Source: Poronia punctata (Eukaryota; Ascomycota; Sordariomycetes; Xylariales; Xylariaceae). Taken from it: a DNA stretch of 33,865 bases. Position numbers and translations under genes: made by a program. This document shows, piece after piece, positions 22,220-33,865 of this stretch. The DNA lies in NCBI GenBank assembly GCA_022579005.1, contig MU401777.1, positions 1 through 33,865 of the forward strand, read 5' to 3'. The notes beneath the pieces are model-generated. The model made no database searches and was not told the DNA's origin. It saw only the letters and a list, made by a program, of their open reading frames with translations. Numbering within the stretch: position 1 is the first letter of the stretch; each line of letters opens with the position of its first letter.

Positions 22220-23572
22220 TTTATATACTATAAAAGCTTAAATTATATTAATTACTAACAGCTTTTAAAACTAATTTTTTAAAAAATAATTAATATATAA
22301 GCATAGCAATTAAAAAAAGCCTAGCTATAAAACTTTAATATAAATTATATAAAGTTTAATATAAGCTAAGTTTAAGATTTAAATAAAGTAGCATTTTTAT
22401 AAAATATATTAAATTATATATATATTAAAAAAGCTACTTTTAAAAACTATAAAAGTTTATTTAAAAAAAAATGTTAATATAAAGCTATTTAAGCAAACTT
22501 TTAAAAAGCAGTTATATAAGCTATAATAATAAAAAAATAAAAACTTAAATTTTTTTTAAGCTAGTATTAGTATAAATGCTTAAAAGTACTATATTATTAA
22601 AAGATAATAGCTAACTACCTTTTAATTATTAGTATAACGTTTAAAAAAATTAAAACTTTTATAATAAAGTAGCAAGTATTGTTTAATAATATAATAATAA
22701 TATATTAAAACTTGAAAAATAATAAAGTACTTAGTACTATGCTAATAAAAAATATTAATTATTATATAAGTAAAAATATAGTAAATGCTTACTAAAACAA
22801 AAAAAGTTAATAAATAACTTAAAAGTATTTAAATAGTTTTAAAAAAACTAATAACTTATTTAAGCAATAAATAAATTAAAATTAAAGCAAATTAATATAT
22901 AGTAATAATAAGTTTATAAAGTGTTATTATTAATATAAAGAAACTATATAGCTAAGTATTGCTTAAAAAATAATTAGTTAGTATTAAATTGCTAACTAAG
23001 TAAAATAAAGCAAAAACTATTTTAATAGCTTAAAAATAAAATATAAAATATTTAAGTAACTTAGTTAAATATTAAAAATAAAAAGCTAAAAGCTAAGCTA
23101 AAATAAAATAATATATTTAATTTACTTTAGTAAAGTTTTATAAAGCGTTTAGTATTATAAAGTATTTTTAAGTAGTAGCTATAGTTTTTTTAAATAATAA
23201 ATAAAAGCTTAAAAAATTATTATATATATAAATATAAAAGCTAATAATATTTTTCTTATAGCTATTTAGCAAGTTTTAAATAGTATAATCTTTTAAAAGG
23301 CCGTTTTTATGCTAATAACTACTAAGCTTAAGTTAATATTATATATAAAAACCTTTTAAAAAAGCACTTATAAAAAGCAAATATTTTATTACTTTTATTA
23401 ATAAAATTAAATAAAAAGCTAATAAAGTACTAAGTAGCTTATATAGCTAGTTTTTAAATAATTAATATTTAAAAAATTAAAATACTTTTAAATAAGTGTT
23501 TTATATAATATATAAAAAGTAAAAAGCGTTAAAGGTTTTAATATTATAGTTAAAAATAAGCTAATTAAATAT
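22220..23572 (+). mobile_element. Gypsy-1 copy C, segment 1
   Basis: The reverse complement of copy A 3415-4700 and of the matching part of copy B. An example is GCCTAGCTATAAA near 22319 against TTTATAGCTAGGC near 4579. It is heavily RIP-degraded with no open frame. It is interrupted at 23573 by LTR-Y, and the element resumes at about 23872. The left boundary is approximate. Confidence 0.7.
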
Positions 23573-23871
23573 TATAACGTAATTAGCATATATGCTTATT
23601 ATACTTTACGTTATAAGGTAGCTATAAGATTAAAAAAGGCTAGCTTAATTTTTATTTTTATATATATAGCTATTATTTTTACGTTGCTTTTTAAACCTAA
23701 ATATTTATTTATTTATTATATATATAATATACTAAGTTATATTTTTTAAAATACTATTATAAAGCTATAATTAATATAAAGCCTTTAAAACCTAGTTAAT
23801 ATATTTACTTTAGCTAAACCTTTTTTAGTATAAAGTTAAAATAATCTTTAAAATTTTTTAATTTTATTATA
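23573..23871 (+). repeat. LTR-Y copy 2 (solo LTR inside Gypsy-1 copy C)
   Basis: A full-length match to 2398-2700 in the opposite orientation. Gypsy-1 sequence lies on both sides and is continuous in copies A and B near 3415 and 15455, so only one LTR remains here: a solo LTR left by recombination. It starts TATAACG where the other copy has TGCAACG, which is RIP on both strands of TGCA. ATAT flanks both ends and may be the target duplication, but AT-richness makes this ambiguous. Confidence 0.65.
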
Positions 23872-24290
23872 ATATATTATTAAATATAGCTTTTATTTAA
23901 TAGTATTATAATAAATACTAAAAATTAAATTTTAAAAAGTTTGCTAAAAATATAGTTAGCAATTAAGTAGTATATATTGCTAATATATTAAGTATAAGTA
24001 TTAACTTTTTTAAAAAGTTATTAATTTTTTAAAATTACTAATAAGCTTTATACTAAAAATAAAATTAATTTTCTTAAATATTTTAAAACGTTATAATATA
24101 TATATTTTAAATTATTAATAAAAAGGTTATTAGTACTAAAAAGTATAATATATAATAAACTTAGTAAAATAAGTATAAATAATTTTTATTTTAATTTATT
24201 TTACTATAAAAGCTTAATAGCATATTTTTAAAAAGTACTTTAAAAAAACTTTTAAATAAAGTATATATAGTACTTAAAAATAAATATAAA
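23872..24290 (+). mobile_element. Gypsy-1 copy C, segment 2
   Basis: This continues segment 1 after the solo LTR-Y and matches the reverse complement of copy A 3003-3415, for example TTAGCAATTAAGTAG near 23956. It stops at 24290, where LTR-Z starts. The last five bases ATAAA reappear at 31386-31390 on the far side of the nested element. Confidence 0.75.
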
Positions 24291-24669
24291 TATTAAAATC
24301 TTTTTTAATACTTTTAACCTTATTAACTATATTAAAGCTATTAAAACCTAAATATTTTATAAATATAAATATTTAGTTTTTTATATAATAATTTTAAATT
24401 ATATTAAACTTACTTTATTAAAAAAGTATATACGTAGTATATATATATAATATATAACTAGTATATAAGAAATACACGTTTTTATAAACTAAATATATAT
24501 TAAGTTTATGTTTTTTTATATTGCTAATAAATATAAAATAATTTTTATATTTTTATAGCTATATTAACTTGCTAAAAGAAGTTTTTATAATTTTTTTAAA
24601 TTAGTTAAGTTAATATAGTACTATTAATAGTAATATATTATAATTATATTTATTTTGCCTAAACTAATA
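24291..24669 (+). repeat. LTR-Z, left (5') copy
   Basis: It starts TATTAAAATCTTTTTTAATA and ends near CTAAACTAATA. It is similar to the right copy throughout, but almost every difference is a C or G in the right copy replaced by T or A here. So this LTR took more RIP than its partner. Confidence 0.75.
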
Positions 24670-25762
24670 CTAATTAGTAATTAAATTAGCAACTATATAA
24701 AAGCAAAGTTTAAAAACAAAAACTATTATTATACTTACTTTTAACTTAATTTAAAGTTGCTTTAGCTTTATATTACTTTTAAAAACTATTTTAAGTAATA
24801 TGCTAAATAAAAAGTTTAAATTAAATTACTTTACTAACTTTTTAGTAGAATTATAATATATAAAAAAGCTAATATAAAATTATAATATATATTTTATAAG
24901 TTATTTAATAATAATAAAAAATAGTAAAGATTTTTATTACTTTAATTAACTTATAGCTAATTTAAAACTAATTAGCATTAATTTATAATAGTATTATTAT
25001 TAAATTTAAACTTTAGTAGTTATTTTAAATTTATTTTAAAAAATAAACTATAATAAAAAGCTTACTAATTTTAATAGCTACTTTTTTGCTTTAAAAACGT
25101 TTGCAATATAAACCTAAATTAAGTTAAAATATTTAAAAATATTAAAATAGCTATATACTTTTTTAAATAGTATATTGTTTTTAAACTTTAAAAAAATAAA
25201 AATATTAATTTTAAAAAAGTAATAAAAAATAAGCTAAATATATACGTTTTATTTAAAATAACTAAATATTTATATATACCTTTTAATAGCAAAACTTTTA
25301 ATAAGCTATTTAAAAAAACTTTAAAAAATAAATATATTAAAATTTTAATATATTAGTATATTTAATTTACTATATATTATTATTAATGCTATATTAAAAA
25401 AAGCTTAATAATATTATAGCAAACTTTTAAACCTTTATATATAACTATTTAGTTACTATTATTTTTAATAACGTATTTATTAAAAAACTTTAGTATTTTC
25501 TTTTAGTTTTATTATTTAAAAAAAGTACTTAAAATAACTTTTTTATTTAACTTTAATAATAAAAAGTTTATATAATACTATATGTTTAAATTATAAATAA
25601 TTTAAAAAGTATTAGTAATTAATTAAAAAGCTTAGGTTTTTTAGGCTTTATAGGTTTTTTAAGTTTTTTAAAATATTTAATTTACTTTTTAACATTTTTT
25701 AACCTTTTAAGTATTATAAGCTATTTAGGCTATATATTCTTTATATACTTTTTAGCGTTTAA

Positions 25763-25785
25763 AGCAAGTAAACTTTTTACTTGCT
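25763..25785. repeat. 10-bp perfect hairpin, 3-base loop
   Basis: AGCAAGTAAA, loop CTT, then TTTACTTGCT. It lies inside the nested retrotransposon next to an unusual GGTTTTTTAGG-rich stretch (25630-25670) that reads as Pro/Lys repeats on the minus strand. Probably incidental. Confidence 0.4.
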
Positions 25786-28700
25786 AGCAAGCTAGTTATG
25801 CTTTAATAGTAAGCTGCTTTTACTATAGCTATTTAATATAAAGATATTTTAACTTTATATTTAAATTTTTAAAAAATTAATTTTATTTTACTTTATAATT
25901 TGCTTTTAATATATTTTATAAATAATATTTTTTTTATTTTTTTAAAAAATTGCTATATTTATAAAAATATAGTAAAAAGATTAAAATTATATAAGCAAGC
26001 TTTATAACTTATTATATAATAAAGTAAAAAATTTTATTAATATATGCTGCTAAATAAAAATAATAATAAACTAATACTAAGCTATATTTTTAATACTTTT
26101 AAATAACTATGCTTAGCAATATTTTATTTAATAAATAAAACTTAATAAAACTTAAAAAAAATATTTTAAGTTAAATTTATACTTTAACAATACTATAAAT
26201 TAGTTTTAATACTTTATTAATTAAATTATAATTATATATTAAAATATTTATAAGTAAAACTTAAAAAGAACTTTTATAACCGTTTTTAACTTTATAATTA
26301 ATAAAATTATAAAAGCTTAGCAAGCATTTAGTACTATATATTAAAATACAATTTACTTAGTAATAAATATAGTACATATATATAAAAGTATATTTAAGTT
26401 TAATATAGTACTTGTTTATTAAAAGCTAATATTTAAAAGTTTATTTTTTTACTTTTAAATATATTTTTAAGTAGTAAATAATGATAAAAGCAGCATTACA
26501 TTTTATATAAATTATAAGTATAATAATTATAATTATAATAAAAACAATTTAATATTATATTACTTTTATTTCAAATTTAAATTTAACTTATTAAAGTAAA
26601 AGTATAAATATTTTATATATAAAAAAAATAAATGTTTTTTAATTAATTATTAAATTAAAAAATAATATAAAGTAAAACGTTAATTTTTTAGCACTTATAA
26701 AATAATTTATAGCTATAAACTAAATATTAAATTTGTTTCTTAATATTTTAATAAAATTAAAAACTATTTTTAAAACTATTTTTAATTTAAATATAAAGTA
26801 AAATAAACTTAATAAAAAAATAGTAAAAAACCTTACTTAGTTTTTAATAAATATTATATATATATATTAGGTTATAAATAAAAATATATAGTAATTTAAA
26901 GCTAAAACGCTAGTAAATTAATTTTTTTTAAATAATTTATATAAAGTAAAATATTAAAGCAAATTATATATTATAAGTATATTTAACTATTTAATAGTTT
27001 AAAAAGCCTAATTAAATTATATTTATACTTAAACTTAAAAATAAAATTAGTATAAAAACTAAGCAAACTTTATATTAAGTTTAATAATAGCAATATTATT
27101 AAAAATATTAATATAATTTAAATATAAAACTTTTTAAATTTACTATATATTATATTTTAAATATGCTTACTTCTTTTTTATTATAAAATGCTAACTATAT
27201 TAGTACTTATTTTAATAATATTAAAAATATTATTATTTAAAGTAATAATAATATAATATTTATTATTTTTAAATAAAAATATTTATTTTTTAATATATCC
27301 TTTAATAAAATAACTACGTATTTTATAAAAACTAAATTATATTAATTTATAAATAATTTAAGTACTTTAAAGCAATAAAACTAAAGTAAATATTAACTGC
27401 TATAAGTTATAAAGTTAATTATTTTATTTTAATAAAAGTTTAAATACTTTGTTATTATTACTAAATATATAACTTAGCGCTAAAAAAGTTTAAATTTACT
27501 TTAAAAAATAATTATAAATTTAATTATAAACTTATTATTAATATTGTTTAAATTAATAAAAAATAAGTTTTTTATATTATTCATTTAGCTATATTATTTT
27601 AAGTTATAACTTTTATTTAAATAATAAAAGCATATAAAGCATAAAATATACTTTATAAGTACTAAATTAATATATATTAAAAACTATTTAAATATATAAT
27701 ATATAACTTTATATTAACTTTGCTTTAAAAAAGTTTTAAACTAGTATTAAAATTATAAAAACTATATATAAACAAATGCTAGTTAAAGCATATTAAGCAA
27801 TTAATAAAATTAAATATATATATGCTTTTTTATACTATGCTTTTAATATTATTAAAAAAAATTAGCTATTAAAATAATAATAAATTAATTTTATAAATAG
27901 TAGTAAAAGCTTTTAATAGTACTATAAAGCTTAATAAACTAATACTTTTTTTATTAGTATTTACTATTTATTTATAATTTAATTATAATTTACTACTATT
28001 TTTTTAAAATTATATTATATATAAAAGCTATTTAAAAAGCTATAAAAGCTGTTTAAAATAAATAAATAAAAATAAACGTATTATATACGCTTAATACTTG
28101 AAATAGCTTTAATTTACTTTTTATTTTTATTTTTATTTTATAAAATAAAGTTTTTATTTAGCAAAAAAAGCAAAAATAAAATAATTTTTTTAAAGTTTAA
28201 GCAGTTAAAAACAAAAATGTTATTATTAATATAGTTAATAAACTAATAAAGTTTTATTATATTTAAATAAAAATATATTAATATATAAACAATTATTTAG
28301 TAAATATAAACTAAACTAACTATAATGCAAAAATAAAATAAAATATAGTTTTAATAAAAGCAAATAACTTATAACCTTTTACTACTTTAGCAATTATTTA
28401 CTACTTTTATAAAAAGCTAAAAATAAACTAATAGTTATTATATATAATACTTTTTAATAATATAATTTAAATATATAATAATACTAAAAACGTACTTAAA
28501 TATAAAAAAAAGTAAATTTTTAATTATTTTTAAACCTATAAAATAAAATTATTATTTTTACTTTTAGTTTACTTTTTTAAAAATCTAACGCTTTAAAAAT
28601 TAATAATTTTTTAAATAATAATATTAAAGTTTATTTATTTTAACTTTAAAACGTACTTAAATTTTAAGCTATTTTTATTTTATATAGTATATAAAATTAA

Positions 28701-30997
28701 AAGTAAAACTACTTAGCTTTAAAAAAAAAATTATAACTAGTAATTTAAAGCTATAATAATTATAAAAAAAAATATTTTATATTAAGCTTTTATTATTTAA
28801 TAATTTTTTTTTTTAATAAATCACTTATAGTTTACTTTTAAAAGACTTATTTAGCTATTATAGCTAGTAATTAGTTAAAAAGTAAATTTTATATATTTTT
28901 TACTTAATTTACTTATACTATATATAATATAATAGTTTTTAATTTTATAATACTTAATTATATAATTTATTTACTTATTTTAACTACTTAATACTTAATT
29001 AACTAAGTAGGTAAGCAATTTATTTTTTAATATAGCTAGCTAACTTAAAATTACTTTTATTTTTATATAGCTTTTAACTTATATTATAACTTTTTATATT
29101 AAAAAACTATAATTAAGCTTATAATATTAAAAATATTATTATTAAAACTAAATCTTTTATAACTAAAAGCTTTATAGTATAGCAAGGTTAAAAGTACTAA
29201 AAGTATTAAAAAAGCTAAAAAAGGGCTTTTAGTAAGCAAAAAGCCTTATAATAGCTTTATAAAAACAGTACTGCTATTACTTTTAACAGCATACTTAGTA
29301 GCACTATAAGTATAGTAAAAGCTTTGCTACGCTAGTAATAAAAAATAAAAAAGCGCTAAGTTTAAATAAAAAAGTATATAGCTATAGCTATTATATAAAA
29401 AGTAGTAAAATTAACTACTTTTTATAAAAAAAGCTTATATATAATATAAATTAGTTAAAAATAATAAAAATAGGCTTTTTATAATAGTTTATAAAGTTAG
29501 TATTAAGTTAAAATAAGTAAATTAAATATTATAAAATTAAAAAGTATTATATTATTTATAGTATAAATAAATTATATAAAAAATATATAAGATCTACTTT
29601 TTTACTACTAAGCGTAGCTAGCTATAATAGCTAAATAAATACTTTAATAGTAATTAATTAGTGCTTTGTTAAAATTTTTTATAATAAATAAGTTAATAAG
29701 TTATACCTATACTTACTTTATTTTTAATTAAAAACTATAACGCTTATAATAAGCTAAAAAAACATTATATAAGTATATATATAATTAAAAAATACTTTTT
29801 TTTATATTATATATATATACTTACTTATTAAACTTAAAAAAGTACTTTAAAAGTACTATTTTTAGTTACTTTGTTTATTTTATAGTTTAACAAAATTAAG
29901 TTTATATTTATTTTAAATTTATTATAAATACTACTAAAATTAACTTAATATAATAACTTTAACTTATAACTTTTACTTATATTTATAAACAATAAATATA
30001 ATAAATTTAGCATTATTATACTATAAACAAATAATACTTTATTATTTGCTATACTAGCGTTTTTAGCTAAAAAAAGCAAAATTATTAAAGCTAAATTTAA
30101 AGCAAAACTAAAGCAATTTTTAAATAAAAAATAAGTAATTAAGTTTAATAGTATAAAAGTTACTTTTTAAAATAATAAAGTAATCTTTATATAAAAAAGT
30201 TAAGTAGAAAATCTAACTAAAATTAACCTTATTTTAATTAACGCTTTTTAGCAATAAGTTAGCTAAAAAGTATATAATATATATATTAGCAATATTTATT
30301 AACTTAAAGCTATATTTAATATATTAATAGCTATATAAGTTATTAAACTTTAAAAAAATAATATTTAAACGTTAAATAAGCAAATTAACTAGTAAATTAA
30401 AAAAAGCATTATAAATTAACTTATATACTTTTAAATTTAATAAAAGCAAAGCTATTTATTTTTATTAATTAATTAATTGCTAACAATCTTAACCTAAGTT
30501 TTTAAATTAATTTTATTTTTATTTTTACTATTAAATTAATTTTAAACTATAAATAAAATAAATATAAAATTAATAATAATATTATATATTAAAACCAAAA
30601 TAGTTATAAGCGCATTATTTAATTTATTTTTAGTAGTAAACTATATAATATAGTTAACAAAGTTAATAGCCTTATTACTTTATATACTACTTTATACTAA
30701 TTTTAAGTTACTTTATTAATAATTTTTAAAGCTTAAAAATATATATAAAAAACGCTTTATAATTAATATAATATTTTTATAAAAATCTTATAAGTATAAA
30801 AAGATTATAAAAATATGTTAAATTAATAAAAAAAGTAACCTTATAAATTTGTTTATAAAAAAAACTTTTAACTAAGTACTTAAGTCTTTTATTATAATAA
30901 ATTAAATATAAATAAAAATTAAAGTAATAATAAATCGTTTATAAGTTAAAAACAAAAGTATAAAAAAATAATAATATAATTAAAAGAAAATAGCAAG

Positions 30998-31385
30998 TAT
31001 TAAAATCTTTTTTAATACTTTTAACTTTATTAACTATATTAAAGCTATTAAAACTTAAATATTTTATAAATATAAATATTTAGTTTTTTATATATTAATT
31101 TTAAATTATATTAAACTTACTTTATTAAAAAGGTATATATATAATATATATATATAGTATATAACTAGTATATAAAAAGTACGTATTCTTTACCTATTAA
31201 ATATATAGTAAGTCTATGTTCTTTTTATATTGCTAATAAGTACAAAACAACTTTTATACCTTTATAGCTATAAAAGCTTGCTAAAAGAAGTTCTTATAAC
31301 TTTTTTTCCTTTTTAATTAATTAAGTTAACACAGTACTATTAATAGTAACGTATTATAATTATATTTATCCTAGGTAATTTAATA
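30998..31385 (+). repeat. LTR-Z, right (3') copy
   Basis: It starts TATTAAAATCTTTTTTAATA and ends CCTAGGTAATTTAATA. It retains several C and G residues (for example TTCTTTACC and GTCTATGTTC around 31190-31220) that are T or A in the left copy. It is about 388 bp against 379 bp for the left copy, the difference being small indels in TA runs. Confidence 0.75.
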
Positions 31386-33655
31386 ATAAAAGCTTTTATT
31401 TTATTTATATTAAAGGAAATAAAACTATAAAGCTTTATATTTATTTAAAAAAGTTAAATAAAGTAATTATAATAAATAAATATTTTTTACTTATTATATT
31501 TAAAATAATAAATAAGCTAAAGGTAGTAAAAGTTTTTTTAAAGCTAAACCTTTATAATACTTACTATTATATTTAAATTAAGCATAGTAATAAGTAAAAA
31601 ACTGCTATATAAATAGAATATAAGCATTTTAAGTATATAATTATATTTTTAAATTAAATAATACTTTTATAACTTTTTAAGCTTATATATATAAAGCGCT
31701 AGCTAAGCTAATAAATTATATTTATATAGTTTATTTAAATAGTATTATAGTTTTTAGAAAAGTAAAAAATAAAATAAAAAGCATTTTTAACTAGTTTATA
31801 AGTTATTAGCAAAATATTAACTATTTATAAAGCTATTAAAGTATAAGTTTTTTAAAACTAAAATAAAAATCTTAAATTCTTTTTTTAATTAAAAAATAAA
31901 AATAAATTTTTAAAAGTTTGCTAGTATTTAAAAATAAAAAGTATTAACTTTAATATATAAAATATAAATATTTTCAAGTTTATAGCTAAGTATATAAATA
32001 ATATTATATTAATTATAATGATTTTAAAACGTTATACTTTATTAAGGTACGCTTTTTAATAAAGTTTAAAAGTAAATTAAGTATTTAAAAAGAAGAAAAG
32101 GCTTTTATTTTAATAACTACTTTTTACTACTAAAATAGCTATTTAAATATTAAAGTAAAAGTAAATATACTAATAAAAGCAATATTAAAAATATTATTAT
32201 AGGTTTATAAAAAAATATAAAACTAGTTACTTACTAGTTTTAAAAGCTTATAAATATAAAGACTAAAAAGGTAATAAGCTAATAAAAGCTTTTAGCATTT
32301 ATAAAAAGCTATAAGCACTAGTAGTAATACTTTAAAAAAAACTTTTATAATATAAATAAATTATATAGCTTAAAAAATATATTTTACTTATTAGCACAAA
32401 ACCTTTAAAAAAGCTTGCTTATTAAGTATATAAGCTAATATAGTTTAATTTAAGATAAAATTTTATTTAAATATATTAAATTTAATAAATAAACTATTAA
32501 AAACGCTAAACTATAATAAAAAAGTTTATTATATAAATAAGATATTAATATTAAAAGAAGCTTTAATTAGTTAACAAGCTACTATTGTAAATATAGTAAC
32601 TATTAGTAAAAACCTTATTTTATAAAGAAAAGTAAAATACTAGCTTACGCTATTAAAATAGCTTAAAAGGCTTTATTAAACTTATACTTATTAGCTAATT
32701 TAATAATAAAAGCATAAATTATAAATTTATAAGCTTATAATTACTAACCCTTTACTATATAATTATAAACAATTTTTAAAAACAAAAAAATAAAAAGTAC
32801 TAATATATATATTTAACTTATATATTATATATTAAATAAACAATTATAATAACTTATTTAGTAAAAGCTACTATTAAAAGTATAAAAACTGCTTTTTTAT
32901 TAACAAAAAGCTAAAGCTATTATTTATAACTAATATGTTTTATATGCTATAAATAAAAGTTTAGGTTAAAATATAACAGCTTTTAAACTAGTAATTTTAA
33001 TATAGTTTTATAAAATGATTTATAAATTATAAGCTTAAAACTTTACTTTTATAAAGATAATAAAAATTATATACTATAAAGCTAAAATATATATAAAAAA
33101 TTATATTAATAATAAAAATATATTATATTTTAAAAAGTCGCTAATAATTTTAACTTAAAAAGCTTTAATAAAGTAATTAAAATATAAGAACTATAATAAC
33201 TTTAAAATTAAAAATTAAAAAAGATATAAATAAGTTATTAAAGTAAAAGTTTTATAAAAAATGGTTAAAGTAAAACCTTTAAAAATATATTGCTAGCTAT
33301 ATATAATAAAAAAGCGCTTAAAAACTAAAGCATAAACTTTATAAAAAGCTTTAATTATTACCTTTATTAAAGTAGATTTTTTAAAACATTAGCTTAAATT
33401 TTATTATAAAATCACCTTTATATATAAAAGCAAGTAAAAACGTTTATAATATAACTTAAATTATTATAAATTAGTTTATAAAAATAATAATATTTATCTT
33501 TATATAAAAAACGCTTAACGCTACTAAACTTATAATAATTATATACTAAAAAGTAAATTGCTAATATAAGTTTTTTAAAAAGAATTATAAGTAATAATAA
33601 TAAAGTTATTATAAGCAAACTTTTAAGAAAGTTTTATAAAGTATAAAAAGTATAT
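31386..33655 (+). mobile_element. Gypsy-1 copy C, segment 3 (pol region)
   Basis: It resumes copy C after the nested element. It contains the reverse transcriptase relic, then about 1.9 kb collinear with copy B from 13890 down to 11925, where RNase H and integrase would lie. I could not read those domains with confidence. A 66-codon minus-strand ORF near 33418-33618 is low-complexity and spurious. Copy C is cut by LTR-X at about 33656. Confidence 0.7.
31391..31770 (+). pseudogene. Reverse transcriptase relic of Gypsy-1 copy C (Ty3/gypsy)
   Basis: One plus-strand frame preserves the order of Ty3/gypsy reverse transcriptase blocks. These are an I-K-G-N-K region, then L-N-K (31454-31462), then F-L-K-L-N-L (about 31535-31552), where N replaces the first catalytic D at 31547-31549. 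Next come a K-T-A block, a Y-K-H-F-K-Y block, and A-Y-I-Y-K-A-L-A (about 31681-31705). Last is Y-L-N-S-I-I-V-F at 31732-31755, corresponding to the Y-L-D-D box. Internal TAA/TAG stops and loss of the aspartates show it is dead. The Ty3/gypsy assignment rests on the block order and spacing. Confidence 0.8.
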
Positions 33656-33865
33656 ATAAAAAGGCACCTAGCTAGAAAACCTACTTACTAAGCTATTTGC
33701 ATATAAACTATATATTAGCTAAAGCTATGCTAACTAATAGCTAAGGCTTTATTAGTTATATTTTTTTTTATATTTTTTTAGCTAGTTTAGTTACTTACTT
33801 AGCTAACTAAATAAAAGTTATTTAATATACTTAGTTTTTAAAATTGCTAGCAATATTACTTTATA
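33656..33865 (-). repeat. LTR-X copy 4, running off the window
   Basis: The reverse complement of this segment matches 17215-17451, from AGGTGCCT (near 33663) to GTAATATTGCTAGCAATTTT at the window edge. It breaks Gypsy-1 copy C at the point matching about 11925 in copy B. The start of the repeat and anything beyond lie outside the window. Confidence 0.65.

Larger units (their letters stand above)
24291..31385 (+). mobile_element. Nested 7.1-kb LTR retrotransposon (LTR-Z) inside Gypsy-1 copy C
   Basis: Direct repeats at 24291-24669 and 30998-31385 bound the insertion. Gypsy-1 sequence breaks at 24290 and resumes at 31386, with ATAAA on each side as a 5-bp target duplication. Copies A and B show the uninterrupted site (around 3000 and 14223). 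The purine-rich AAAAGAAAATAGCAAG immediately before the right LTR looks like a polypurine tract and sets the orientation as plus. The interior (24670-30997) is so RIP-degraded that I could not read gag or pol in it, so its superfamily is unassigned. Length and structure fit a once-autonomous element. Confidence 0.8.

Noticed and set aside
25620..25790. CRISPR-like or regulatory array around the GGTTTTTTAGG repeats and hairpin
   Set aside because: Spacing is irregular, there are no conserved repeats with unique spacers, and it lies inside a eukaryotic retrotransposon.
31770..33600. RNase H and integrase domains in Gypsy-1 copy C
   Set aside because: They are expected from position, but no frame gave motif matches I could defend, so no separate features were called.
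33418..33618. 66-codon ORF on the minus strand
   Set aside because: Ile/Leu/Tyr/Lys-only composition in AT-rich decayed Gypsy-1 DNA, opposite to the element's coding strand.
1..33865. Mitochondrial DNA as the explanation for extreme AT content
   Set aside because: There are no mitochondrial genes, rRNAs or tRNAs. Paralogous LTR elements with transition-biased divergence and a GC-normal nuclear-type gene fit a RIP-mutated nuclear compartment better.

Overview
The window reads as a filamentous ascomycete (Pezizomycotina-like) AT-rich compartment. Almost all of it is extremely A+T-rich, saturated with stop codons, and made of old transposon copies that differ from each other mainly by C-to-T and G-to-A transitions. 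That is the pattern left by repeat-induced point mutation (RIP). I cannot name the species. No rRNA, tRNA or CRISPR array was recognised.

Transposon layout. A Ty3/gypsy-type family (here Gypsy-1) is present in three copies: A (about 2701-4752, minus), B (about 11925-17214, minus) and C (about 22220-33655, plus, in pieces). Copy C still shows a readable reverse transcriptase relic at 31391-31770. A second gypsy lineage (Gypsy-2, plus) fills 4846-9382 and ends in its own reverse transcriptase relic. Three LTR-like repeats punctuate these copies: LTR-X (4753, 9383, 17215, 33656), LTR-Y (2398, 23573) and LTR-Z (24291 and 30998). The LTR-Z pair bounds a 7.1 kb retrotransposon inserted into Gypsy-1 copy C, with a 5-bp target duplication. 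Copy B carries a separate 822-bp non-coding element with 105-bp terminal direct repeats at 14244-15065, a candidate TRIM, inserted about 15 bp from the corresponding position in copy C.

Gene island. Between about 18650 and 20450 the base composition becomes normal. The island opens with a G-rich 28-bp minisatellite that is progressively RIP-eroded on its left. It holds one convincing gene: an intronless minus-strand ORF (19287-19856) for a 189-residue secreted protein with a signal peptide, six cysteines and many histidines. To its right lies a promoter-like region with a TATA box, a pyrimidine-rich leader, paired TGCGTCAC sites and inverted CGG triplets. A solitary small-secreted-protein gene in a RIP-degraded transposon block is the classic setting of fungal effector genes. 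Function is inferred from architecture only.

The remaining stretches (1-2397, 9623-11924, 17452-18648, 20460-22219) are RIP-degraded DNA with no supportable gene.
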